In this document: piece after piece, positions 6,930 to 14,004 of the stretch | How the letters are laid out: every line of letters begins with the position of its first letter | Numbering within the stretch: the first letter of the stretch is position 1 | From: Caldilineaceae bacterium | Lineage (GTDB): Bacteria; Chloroflexota; Anaerolineae; Caldilineales; Caldilineaceae | NCBI GenBank assembly: GCA_022842065.1 | Contig: JALHQH010000056.1 | Location: 1-24,857, forward strand | Length of the DNA: 24,857 bases | Direction: 5' to 3' | Notes under the pieces: generated by a model | What the model saw: the letters and a program-made list of their open reading frames with translations, nothing else | What the model was told of the DNA's origin: nothing | Database searches by the model: none | Made by a program: the position numbers and the translations under genes

Positions 6930-8276
6930 ATGCCGTTACCGCGTCTGCAGGTAAGTGAAAACCGCCGTTTTTTGGTGACTGCCCAAGGCGATCCCTTCTT
7001 TTGGCTGGCCGATACGGCTTGGGAACTCTTTCATCGCTTGACCCGTGAAGAAGCCGCTTTTTACTTTGCCGCCCGTCAACGCCAAAAGTTCAATGTCATT
7101 CAGGCGGTGGCACTGGCCGAGTTTGATGGCCTCAACACCCCCAATGCCTATGGCGAACGACCGCTGATCGACAATGATCCCAACCGTCCGAACGAAGCCT
7201 ATTTTGCCTATGTCGATGAACTGATCGACCTGGCCGCCCAGCATGAGCTCTACATCGGTCTGCTGCCCACCTGGGGCGATAAGGTTAATCATGGCCAGTG
7301 GGGCATGGGGCCGATCGTCTTTACTCCCGAAAATGCAGCGAGCTATGGCCGCTTTCTAGGCGAACGCTACCGTGACCGCACTAACCTGATCTGGATTCTC
7401 GGTGGCGATCGCCCGGCGGTTTTTGAAGATGCTGACTACCGCCCCCTCTGGCGCAACATGGCTGCGGCCATCGACACGGCGACTGGTGGCGCGGCCCTGA
7501 TGACCTATCACCCGCGTGGGGGTGCCTCAACCTCGGCCTGGCTGCACGAGGAAGAATGGCTCGACTTTAACATGATGCAGTCCGGTCACGGCTCTGGCCG
7601 CGATACGGGGGTCTGGACGATGATCGAACATGATTATAACCTTAACCCGATCAAGCCAACGCTCGACGCTGAGCCAAACTACGAGGATCACCCGGTCAAC
7701 CCCTGGCCCAAGTGGGATGCCGCCAATGGTTACTACCGGGACATTGACGTGCGTAAACAATCCTATCGCGCCGTCTTTGCTGGCGGCTGTGGCATTACCT
7801 ATGGCCACCATTCGATCTGGCAATTTTGTGGGCCACGCAACCCCGGTATTAATCACACTGACCGCACCTGGTGGGAAGCGTTGGAACGACCAGGGGCAAA
7901 CCAGATGCAGTATTTGCGCACCCTGATGGAATCCCGCCCCTATCTCACCCGCATTCCTGACCAAAGCTTAATCGTCAGTGGAAATGGTGAGCGCGGCGAG
8001 CAGATGCGCGCTACCCGCGACGCGGATGGCACTTATGCCATGATTTACTTGCCACGCACCCGCCCGGTGACGGTCAACCTGGCCGCCCTCAGCAGTGAGA
8101 TGCTGCGGGTCTGGTGGTATAGCCCCAGCAACGGGCAACTCAGTTATGGCGTTAAGGTGAGCCGCGATGAACCTGTCACCTTAACGCCGCCGGGCGAAGG
8201 GCCGGATTGGGTGCTCGTGCTTGATGATCCCACCCAACATTTGTTGCCCCCTGGTGTGATTGAAGCAAACCAATGA
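6930..8276 (+). CDS. GH140-like glycoside hydrolase (DUF4038 family)
   Basis: 448 residues from ATG 6930, chosen because GAGGA sits 6 bases upstream; an earlier in-frame ATG at 6879 falls inside the hairpin repeat. The N-terminus [20 protein letters not shown] is typical of the DUF4038 / GH140 TIM barrel. ILGGDRP (D160) and LDAEPNYE (E248) sit where the family's acid/base and nucleophile are expected. A small beta-sandwich C-terminal domain follows from about 365 ([21 protein letters not shown]). The founding GH140 enzyme is an apiosidase of pectin (RG-II) side chains; the substrate here is not determined. No signal peptide is visible, so it is probably cytoplasmic, acting on imported oligosaccharides. 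Its stop overlaps the next start (ATGA). Confidence 0.85.
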   Translation: MPLPRLQVSENRRFLVTAQGDPFFWLADTAWELFHRLTREEAAFYFAARQRQKFNVIQAVALAEFDGLNTPNAYGERPLIDNDPNRPNEAYFAYVDELIDLAAQHELYIGLLPTWGDKVNHGQWGMGPIVFTPENAASYGRFLGERYRDRTNLIWILGGDRPAVFEDADYRPLWRNMAAAIDTATGGAALMTYHPRGGASTSAWLHEEEWLDFNMMQSGHGSGRDTGVWTMIEHDYNLNPIKPTLDAEPNYEDHPVNPWPKWDAANGYYRDIDVRKQSYRAVFAGGCGITYGHHSIWQFCGPRNPGINHTDRTWWEALERPGANQMQYLRTLMESRPYLTRIPDQSLIVSGNGERGEQMRATRDADGTYAMIYLPRTRPVTVNLAALSSEMLRVWWYSPSNGQLSYGVKVSRDEPVTLTPPGEGPDWVLVLDDPTQHLLPPGVIEANQ

Positions 8277-9361
8277 CCCAACCCCGTGTGCAACCCAAAA
8301 TTGTCTATGAAGTAGATGTGCCGGCTGGGTTAGAAATCGTCGTCCATCAAGAATTGCGCCAGGCGCTAGGCAAACTCTTCCGTTTGACGCAGCCGCTGGA
8401 AGCACAGGTGGGCAGTGGCGCGCTCAGCTTTTACTGTCATGATGCTGCTGAGCGTGAACTGGCGACCGTCTTGCGGCTACGGACGGTATTGAGCGCCTAT
8501 CGGGTGCTCGCGTTTGCGGTGCCGCGCCCCAAAGCACTGTTGGCCCATGCGCACTTTACCCAACTTACTGAGGCGATTGGGCGTCTACGTGAACAGTTGC
8601 CTGCCGGCTATTATCAGAATTTTGGGATCAGCGCAGCGGGCGCGGAGTCAGTTGTCTTTCAGCAATTGGCAACACAACTGGCCGACGCGCTCAAATTACC
8701 TTTTGCCCCTGAGGAGATCGACCTGCTCTTACGGATCCGGCCTGCGCGTAGTCAACAGGGGTGGGAAGTGCTGGTCCGCCTTTCGCCACGTCCCCTCTCT
8801 GTACGCCCCTGGCGGGTGGTCGATCTGAAAGGCGCGCTCAATGCCGCCGTTGCCCAGGCGATGGTCCGCTTAAGCAATCCCCAGCCGGCCGATCGGTTTC
8901 TCAACCTGGCCTGTGGCTCCGGCACCTTGCTGATCGAGCGGCTGTTGGCCGCGCCAGCCAAGCGGGTGATCGGCTGTGACATCGCGCCGGAAGCGTTGCA
9001 AGCCGCGCAGGCAAATGTGCGTGCGGCAAAGCTGCAAAACGCGGTCGAACTTTATGATTGGGATGCCCGTGCGCTCAATCTGCCCGCGGCCAGCATTGAC
9101 GCCCTCTGTGCCGATCTGCCCTTTGGCATTGCCGTCGGCGCACATGATCAGAATGTGGCCCAATATGGGCAAATTTTGCAGGAAGCAGGACGCGTCGCCA
9201 AAGCAAAAAGTCACTTTGTGGTCATGACCCAAGAGGTGACGTTAATGGAGCAATTGCTGCAAAGTAGTGTCGCTTGGAAAGTGTTGGAAACGATCAAGGT
9301 TGATCTGCGCGGCTTACAGCCCCGTATTTTTGTGTTACAGCGGACTGGTGTCACCGGCTAG
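8273..9361 (+). CDS. THUMP/UPF0020-type RNA methyltransferase (Trm14/TrmN-like)
   Basis: 362 residues. The N-terminal half (1-170) looks like a THUMP-type RNA-binding region and leads into a conserved [13 protein letters not shown] segment. The C-terminal Rossmann methyltransferase has motif [15 protein letters not shown] (209-222), an acidic loop GCDIAPEAL (234-242), and catalytic motif IV ADLPFG (280-285). That (N/D)LPFG form is typical of tRNA guanine-N2 methyltransferases of the Trm14/TrmN group, so m2G formation in tRNA is the best guess. The ATG overlaps the glycosidase stop by four bases, so translation is probably coupled. The pairing of a glycosidase with an RNA-modifying enzyme is odd. 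Confidence 0.8.
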   Translation: MTQPRVQPKIVYEVDVPAGLEIVVHQELRQALGKLFRLTQPLEAQVGSGALSFYCHDAAERELATVLRLRTVLSAYRVLAFAVPRPKALLAHAHFTQLTEAIGRLREQLPAGYYQNFGISAAGAESVVFQQLATQLADALKLPFAPEEIDLLLRIRPARSQQGWEVLVRLSPRPLSVRPWRVVDLKGALNAAVAQAMVRLSNPQPADRFLNLACGSGTLLIERLLAAPAKRVIGCDIAPEALQAAQANVRAAKLQNAVELYDWDARALNLPAASIDALCADLPFGIAVGAHDQNVAQYGQILQEAGRVAKAKSHFVVMTQEVTLMEQLLQSSVAWKVLETIKVDLRGLQPRIFVLQRTGVTG

Positions 9362-9384
9362 CACAACTGTGCGCGGCAGGTGAA

Positions 9385-9390
9385 TATAAT
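9385..9390 (+). promoter_or_regulatory. Perfect -10 hexamer TATAAT, weak promoter candidate
   Basis: TATAAT lies 22 bases before the aldolase ATG, but no -35 is recognisable at 16-18 bp. The start would be almost at the Shine-Dalgarno, giving a very short leader. It may be fortuitous, with the gene read from the upstream operon promoter. Confidence 0.25.
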
Positions 9391-9411
9391 TTGATAAAGG
9401 AGAAAAGCTTC

Positions 9412-10353
9412 ATGTCATTCAGCACAGCGGCATTGTTAGATGCCCTGAATTCGGCAATTACGATTCCGATTATCCCCTTCAAGGATGGCCGGATTGACTA
9501 CGATGGCCACGCCAAAAATATCGAATACCTGATGAAGAACAACCGCTTGGCATCGGGCCGCCAACGGGTGATCTCGGTTGCCGGCACCAGCCTGATTCAT
9601 CACATCGAGCCGGAGGAGCAGACCCGCCTCTTTGACATTACCGGCCAGGTGATGGGCAAAGAAGGGGTGCTCATGTCCGCCATTGCGCCGAATCCAATGG
9701 TCACAGCAGGCAATTTGGTCGAGATCCAGGCCAAATTGCGCCGTCCGCCGGATGTCTATTTGGTGATGCCATTGGGGGGCACCTATAGCACCGAAGGGCT
9801 ATACAGCGGTTTTATGGAATGGGGCGAACGCTACGGCGGCGGGACGGGTGCCCGTTTTCTCTACTATTACCGGCTGGAGCGTGACCGCGCCGCGGTGATC
9901 CAGTTGCTCAACGATTCTCCGCACTTTGTCGGCGTCAAAATCGGCACCAGCGAAGCCGATGTAGAACCGATGATCGATGGTGTTGGCGACAACGCAATGG
10001 TGATCTGGGGCATTGGTGACCGCAGCACTAAGGCGGCAACGTTGGGGGCCAAAGGTCATACTTCTGGCACCGCCGTGCTCTGTACGGGTATCTGTGATGC
10101 GATCAGCAATGCCCAGCGCCAGGGTGATTATGCGGAAGCGCGCAAATACGAAGCCGCGATTGACGAATTAGAAGAGATCCGCTTTAAAAATGGCCGCGTC
10201 TACAACTATTCAGCCGTGGTCGAGGCGATGCGGCTGAGTGGTTTTACCGACATTGAGGGGGGCGATTGCAGCGGCCCCTTCAACCCGCCAGTGCCAGCGG
10301 AAGTTTCCGCCCGACTGGCTAAGATCGTGCCGACGCTGGCTGAATATCACTAA
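9412..10353 (+). CDS. DapA-family aldolase/lyase (DHDPS/NAL-like)
   Basis: 313 residues from ATG 9412, chosen because AAAGGAG lies 9 bases upstream. A class I TIM-barrel aldolase of the dihydrodipicolinate synthase / N-acetylneuraminate lyase family: TIPIIPFKDG (17-26), SVAGTSLIHHIEPEEQ (55-70) in the position of the GTTGE loop, FLYYY (149-153, the tyrosine region), and VGVKIGTS with the likely Schiff-base lysine K176. The motifs are divergent from true DapA, where GTTGE and a different lysine context occur. A sugar-acid or related aldolase is therefore likelier than lysine biosynthesis. It lies 50 bp after the methyltransferase gene, in the same direction, and is closed by a strong terminator. 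Confidence 0.8.
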   Translation: MSFSTAALLDALNSAITIPIIPFKDGRIDYDGHAKNIEYLMKNNRLASGRQRVISVAGTSLIHHIEPEEQTRLFDITGQVMGKEGVLMSAIAPNPMVTAGNLVEIQAKLRRPPDVYLVMPLGGTYSTEGLYSGFMEWGERYGGGTGARFLYYYRLERDRAAVIQLLNDSPHFVGVKIGTSEADVEPMIDGVGDNAMVIWGIGDRSTKAATLGAKGHTSGTAVLCTGICDAISNAQRQGDYAEARKYEAAIDELEEIRFKNGRVYNYSAVVEAMRLSGFTDIEGGDCSGPFNPPVPAEVSARLAKIVPTLAEYH

Positions 10354-10366
10354 GTACAGTATCGCC

Positions 10367-10536
10367 GTAGGGGCACGGGGTGTGGCGAGACCAATCCGAA
10401 TAATATAGTGCAGGTAAACTTGCTGCGCCACGCTGCGTGCCCGTCCCCCTCCACCAAACCAAAACCGGGCACGCAATGCGGCGCAGCAAATTGGGACACC
10501 AGCGTAGATCGCTTTCGCCGCACCGCGTGCCCCTAC
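10367..10536. repeat. 170-bp nested inverted-repeat element
   Basis: The outer arms at 10367-10388 (GTAGGGGCACGGGGTG...) and 10515-10536 are 22-bp inverses with two mismatches. The inner arms at 10420-10443 (TTGCTGCGCC...GTGCCCG) and 10466-10489 are 24-bp inverses with three mismatches. No open frame of note. It looks like a non-autonomous or palindromic interspersed repeat between the aldolase stop and its terminator. Confidence 0.65.
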
Positions 10537-10550
10537 ATAAGAATTCCGGC

Positions 10551-10612
10551 ATCACGCCGGCAACCACAGCGATTCAACTTGAATCGCTGCGGTTGCCGGC
10601 GTGATTTTTATT
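10551..10612 (+). terminator. Intrinsic terminator after aldolase
   Basis: Arms 10551-10577 and 10579-10605 are inverse over 27 bp with a single mismatch (ATCACGCCGGCAACC...). They are followed directly by TTTTTATTATA. It ends the GH140-methyltransferase-aldolase transcript. The stem is unusually long for a terminator. Confidence 0.8.
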
Positions 10613-10710
10613 ATACAGGCAGCCGATCTAGAGAATACAACAAAGTGTTTATGAAGTTAAGCAATTTGACCGATAGCTTTCTTTTATGACTAGTGGGATA
10701 CTAGCACTGT

Positions 10711-10930
10711 AGTTAACAACCGTTTGTTGCGCCGCTTCCCCTGCTACGCAACGGGTCCTGTTAACGACAAATGTGGGTTTGTCCACCTCCCCCGATGGGC
10801 AAACCAATATGGTTAGGGTGCACCAATACGTTCTTTTGTCCACGTCCCCCGATGGGCAAATCACAACGATTTGCGTGCGCAAATCGCAGTTCTGTTGGAC
10901 GCCCGGCCCCTTGGCCGGGCCTTCTTTTTG
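10711..10930 (+). ncRNA. Candidate small RNA with three C-rich hairpin loops
   Basis: The segment has no plausible protein frame, yet ends in a textbook terminator and contains ordered hairpins. Hairpin 1: GTTGCG (10726-10731)/CGCAAC (10747-10752), loop containing CTTCCCCTG. Hairpin 2: GGTTTGTCCA (10776-10785)/TGGGCAAACC (10796-10805), loop CCTCCCCCGA. Hairpin 3: TTTGTCCA (10835-10842)/TGGGCAAA (10853-10860), loop CGTCCCCCGA. Then a small hairpin GATTTGCG-TG-CGCAAATC (10868-10885) and the terminator. C-rich loops are a known way for bacterial small RNAs (6C RNA, UCCC-motif RNAs) to pair with Shine-Dalgarno sequences; the match here is by analogy. The promoter is uncertain: TTGACC at 10666 and TGGGATACT near 10695 are candidates with poor spacing. 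Confidence 0.5.
10901..10930 (+). terminator. Strong intrinsic terminator
   Basis: GCCCGGCC (10901-10908), loop CCTT, GGCCGGGC (10913-10920), then CTTCTTTTTG. The T-run is on the plus strand only. No coding gene precedes it within 500 bp, which supports a non-coding transcript upstream. Confidence 0.85.
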
Positions 10931-10938
10931 CCTGTGTG

Positions 10939-11054
10939 CAGCCTTGAAATAAATTTCAGGCTAACAGCAAAAGTCCACTAAAGTGGACTAAGTTTGATGG
11001 CCGAGTCGTCTTCAGACGACTTGGGCTGTTAGCCTGAAATTTATTTCAAGGCTG
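10939..11054. repeat. 116-bp cruciform-like palindrome with two inner hairpins
   Basis: Perfect 30-bp arms lie at 10939-10968 (CAGCCTTGAAATAAATTTCA...) and 11025-11054. Inside are AGTCCACT/AGTGGACT (10972-10989, 2-base loop) and AGTCGTCT/AGACGACT (11004-11021, 2-base loop). Folded, it gives a long stem closed by two short hairpins. It lies 19 bp past the stop of the methyltransferase gene on the minus strand. Confidence 0.8.
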
Positions 11055-11073
11055 ACGATCTTCCTCTAATGTC

Positions 11074-11733
11074 TTACCGACCAACCACACAACCAAAATT
11101 GCCTACGGCCAGCGTGCATTGTGGAGATTGATAACCTTGAGCCGTCAATAATTCAAGATGATGCGCAATTGGCAAGCGGCCTGGATTGTCTGGCCGCTGC
11201 TCCCCCGTTGGGACAACTAAATCGGCATTGAGGAAGAGACCGCCTGGTGCTAACAGCCTTTTGGCTAGACTATAGAGTCGCGCAATCACCTGCTCGTCGC
11301 CCACATCATGCAGCGACTGGAGTGAGATGATGGCGTCGAATTGCAGTGGGCCACCTTGCGTCGTAATTTGATCCGACCAGTCGGCGACGCTGAGATCGAC
11401 TTCCAAGAGGTTGACCCGGTTGGCATGTAAGAGCAATTCTTCCTGGGCAAAGGCCAGAAACGGCGGGGAGAGATCAACCCCAGTGTAATGCATGGTGGGT
11501 AGGGCCGCTAACAATTGTGCCGCCAACCAACCGGGACCACAGCAGAGTTCGAGCACGCGTGGCGCGGGCTGGCCCAGAGCGCTAATCGTTTGGATCATGT
11601 GCTGCGCAATTTGAGGCCGTTCAGGCCAACCGTTGGCCAGCCGCTCCAAATAGGCGGTCACTGCGCCGGGGCTGTCATAGTGCCGAAAGCGGGCGCGGCG
11701 GTCGGCAAAGAGATCATTGGGTGGGGTTGCCAT
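11074..11733 (-). CDS. Class I SAM-dependent methyltransferase
   Basis: 219 residues from ATG 11733. This start is preceded by GGAGG and begins MATPPNDLFADRRARF; a further-upstream in-frame ATG would lie deeper in the sulfatase gene. Motif I is VLELCCGPGWLAAQLL (60-75). It is followed by YTGVDLSPPFLAFAQ, the acidic loop binding the SAM ribose, then FDAIISLQSLHDVGDE and LAPGGLFLNADL (motifs IV and post-IV). The LxDv/GGxLxxxE layout suggests a small-molecule methyltransferase; the substrate is unknown. It overlaps the end of the sulfatase gene by 20 bp, so the two are probably translated from one mRNA. Confidence 0.85.
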   Translation of the reverse strand: MATPPNDLFADRRARFRHYDSPGAVTAYLERLANGWPERPQIAQHMIQTISALGQPAPRVLELCCGPGWLAAQLLAALPTMHYTGVDLSPPFLAFAQEELLLHANRVNLLEVDLSVADWSDQITTQGGPLQFDAIISLQSLHDVGDEQVIARLYSLAKRLLAPGGLFLNADLVVPTGEQRPDNPGRLPIAHHLELLTAQGYQSPQCTLAVGNFGCVVGR

Positions 11734-13222
11734 AAGCCTCCAATCCCAGCCGCACATATTGCTCAGGCGGGGCGGCGTTGGCTTGCATCCGCTCAACCAA
11801 CAGAGCGATCATGCGCGCTTCGACCGCGGCATCTTGGATGGGGTGCTCCTGCTGTGGGTCAGTTTCCAAATCAAAGAGTAAGGTCCCAAAGCTGTGCGCC
11901 TGCACCTGGGCCTGGCTGGGTACTTTGAGCACTGGCATACCCTTGGTAAACGGCAAGGGCGCGCTCAACTCGACATGCTGTAATTCCGCAGTTGTAAAGA
12001 GGCGACGCATTCGTGTCGGCATCAAGGTGTACTCAAAGAGCGGCTGATTATCGGCATGGACTGGTGCGCGCATGTAGACATAACGGCCATCGGTGACATT
12101 GACGTGGCCGCCGTGGGTGCCAAAGAGCACCGCTTGATGGGTGGGCGCGCCACTGCGGACTGCTTCGCCTAATGGTAAACCTTGCATCGCGGGCGGGCGC
12201 TCTACGTCGAAAAATTCGAGCAGGGTGGCGGCCAGATCGGTCATTTGGGCCAGGCTATCGATGGCCACGTCGCGCCGCCGGCAACGGGGATCCCAGATGA
12301 AGAGGGGCGTGCGCGCCAGTTCGCTGTACCAGGGTTGCGTATTTTTGGCCCACCATTCATGTTCACCGAGCATAAAGCCATGATCGGTGCAGACGATCAG
12401 CATGGTATCCTGCCACAAATCCAATTCGTCCATCAGATCCAGCACCTTGCCCAGGTATTCGTCGCACATGGAGAGCAGCGCGGCGTATTGATAGCGCATG
12501 TGCTGCACCTGCTCTGGTGTCTCTTCGATTTGGCGATAGGGGGGCCAATCGAAGTGGGGGCCGTTGTAGTCGTGGGGGTAGAGATCTTTGTACTGCTGCT
12601 GGGTAAAGAATGGTTCGTGGGGGTCAAAGGTTTCGATCTGGAGGAACCACTTGTCCGCTGCGGCGTTGGTGCGCATGAATTCCAGCCCATTTTGGAAGGT
12701 GCGCGGCTGCGGTTGATCGGCTACCGTGGGCATGTAGTCGCGGTTGATCCAATCCTGCCGCCACATCTGTTTGAGCGACTGGGGATTCGAGTTGACCGAG
12801 CGCCGCTCGACCAGTGTTGGTGGCGTTTCATACGCACCGGCCACCCCTTTCCACGGATCGCCTTCATGGCCGCGCTCAAAATCCCACGAGGTGTAGCGGT
12901 TGTGATAGGTCATGCCGCCATCCTCAAAGTAGTGATAGTGATCAGTGGAGAGATGGGTATAGATGCCGTGGTTGTCGAGGATTTCGGGCACCGAGTCATC
13001 AAAGGGTTCCAGCGGTCCCCAGGCGCGGTGGAGAAAGTTGTAGCGGCCGGTGTGCAGTTCACGCCGGGCGGGCATACAGGGCATACTGCCGATGTAGCTG
13101 TTGTCAAAGCGGACGGTACGCTGGGCTAAACGGGCAAAATTAGGGGCGTGGGTCCAGTCACAGCCGTAGGGGGGCAGCATGTGGCGGTTGAGGGAATCGA
13201 ACATCACCATGATCGCTTTCAT
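11714..13222 (-). CDS. Type I sulfatase (formylglycine-dependent)
   Basis: 502 residues, alkaline phosphatase superfamily. MKAIMVMFDSLNRHMLPPYG carries the metal-binding Asp (D9). The maturation motif C-x-P-x-R is CMPAR (C49-R53), followed by RELHTGR as in sulfatases whose Cys is converted to formylglycine. Further metal/substrate residues: ETFDPHEPF (D200, H202) and VCTDHGFMLGEHEWW (D280, H281). No signal peptide is visible, so the enzyme is probably cytoplasmic; a formylglycine-generating enzyme would be needed elsewhere in the genome. A good Shine-Dalgarno (AAGGAGA) precedes the ATG. It lies 51 bp after the Uri nuclease gene and overlaps the methyltransferase gene by 20 bp. The substrate, a sulfate ester or possibly a phosphonate/phosphodiester, cannot be told. 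Confidence 0.9.
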   Translation of the reverse strand: MKAIMVMFDSLNRHMLPPYGCDWTHAPNFARLAQRTVRFDNSYIGSMPCMPARRELHTGRYNFLHRAWGPLEPFDDSVPEILDNHGIYTHLSTDHYHYFEDGGMTYHNRYTSWDFERGHEGDPWKGVAGAYETPPTLVERRSVNSNPQSLKQMWRQDWINRDYMPTVADQPQPRTFQNGLEFMRTNAAADKWFLQIETFDPHEPFFTQQQYKDLYPHDYNGPHFDWPPYRQIEETPEQVQHMRYQYAALLSMCDEYLGKVLDLMDELDLWQDTMLIVCTDHGFMLGEHEWWAKNTQPWYSELARTPLFIWDPRCRRRDVAIDSLAQMTDLAATLLEFFDVERPPAMQGLPLGEAVRSGAPTHQAVLFGTHGGHVNVTDGRYVYMRAPVHADNQPLFEYTLMPTRMRRLFTTAELQHVELSAPLPFTKGMPVLKVPSQAQVQAHSFGTLLFDLETDPQQEHPIQDAAVEARMIALLVERMQANAAPPEQYVRLGLEAYGNPTQ

Positions 13223-13273
13223 GGATCTCTCCTTGGTGTAGGCTTCATCAGGGAAGCAAGGCAGGTGTCTGGG

Positions 13274-13873
13274 TTAACCGTTTGAGGATACAAGCAATTG
13301 AGGCAACTTGTCAACCAACGTTTGTCGCCATTGCTCCTGCGCTGCAGCGCTTAAGGCGAGTTGAAAAAGATGGGTGGCGTTGGGGTGATCGCTAGCACCC
13401 AGGCCGGCGGCAACCAGTTGCGTTGCTGGATCAGCCTGTAAGTGGCGGGCAATGGTTGCTTCCAGGGGTTGGGAGGTGCGCAGCGCATAGATGTGGCTTA
13501 ACTGCGCGGCCGGCTGGTCAAGCAGATAATCCACATGCCAGTGGCAACGTTTTTGTTGGGGTAGCTTGGCGGCTAAACCAACCTGCTGCAACGCCAGCTG
13601 CAGTGCCGGGCGAATGGCGTGGGGCAGCTGCTCCTCTGTGCGGGTAGCGTGGCGTAACAGGCGACCCGCGAGGGTGGTTGCCCCCCGTTGGCACAATGCC
13701 GAGCCAACATAGAGATAAGTCCCCGTGGGCAGCGCGAAGTGTCTGCCCCGCTGGAAACGACCAAAGGCCAAGGTCAGGGGTTGGCTAAGGGCAATTTCCA
13801 ATAGGTAGACCCCTTGCACGCCATGGTCACCCCAGAGGTGGATGGATTCAGGCACTATATTGCTACTTCCCAT
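13274..13873 (-). CDS. Uri-superfamily GIY-YIG-like endonuclease (DUF123)
   Basis: 199 residues. GVYLLEIAL (21-29) and TYLYVGSAL (52-60) are the GIY and YIG strands. R71 in LAGRLLRH and HWHVDYLLD (111-119) match the DUF123 / COG1833 pattern, a domain often found next to or fused with endonuclease III. The C-terminal part keeps GLGASDHP (157-164). The role is presumably nucleic-acid cleavage or repair, but no member function is firmly established. It is first of a minus-strand run with sulfatase and methyltransferase. ATG follows GGGG at a short distance. No promoter is seen just upstream because the gap is filled by a three-hairpin repeat, so read-through from fabF is possible. Confidence 0.8.
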   Translation of the reverse strand: MGSSNIVPESIHLWGDHGVQGVYLLEIALSQPLTLAFGRFQRGRHFALPTGTYLYVGSALCQRGATTLAGRLLRHATRTEEQLPHAIRPALQLALQQVGLAAKLPQQKRCHWHVDYLLDQPAAQLSHIYALRTSQPLEATIARHLQADPATQLVAAGLGASDHPNATHLFQLALSAAAQEQWRQTLVDKLPQLLVSSNG

Positions 13874-13904
13874 TGCCCCGCACTTCTAATTTCAAACGGA
13901 TCCT

Positions 13905-13995
13905 CGTCACGATGCTCTGCGTCGTGATGCAGATGGGACGCTCTGCGTCCGCGGACGCAGAGCGTCCTGGTGTTCATTCCACGCTGAGCGTGGAA
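13905..13995. repeat. Three-hairpin interspersed repeat
   Basis: Three consecutive stem-loops: TCACGATGC/GCGTCGTGA at about 13907-13927 (one G-T pair), GGACGCTCTGCGTCC and its perfect inverse (13936-13967), and TTCCACGC/GCGTGGAA (13977-13995, loop TGA). It fills the gap between the fabF stop and the Uri nuclease start. The GACGCTCTGCGTC and TTCCACGC-GCGTGGAA motifs look like a widespread bacterial palindromic repeat family. Confidence 0.75.
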
Positions 13996-14004
13996 CGAGC
14001 AAGC

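Noticed and set aside
10649..10882. Minus-strand 77-codon frame in the small-RNA region
   Set aside because: Low-complexity translation repeating the hairpin sequence, no ribosome site, and the structure and terminator point to a plus-strand RNA.
12182..13129. Plus-strand 315-codon frame opposite the sulfatase
   Set aside because: Mirror of the sulfatase coding strand; the sulfatase has all catalytic motifs and a good Shine-Dalgarno.
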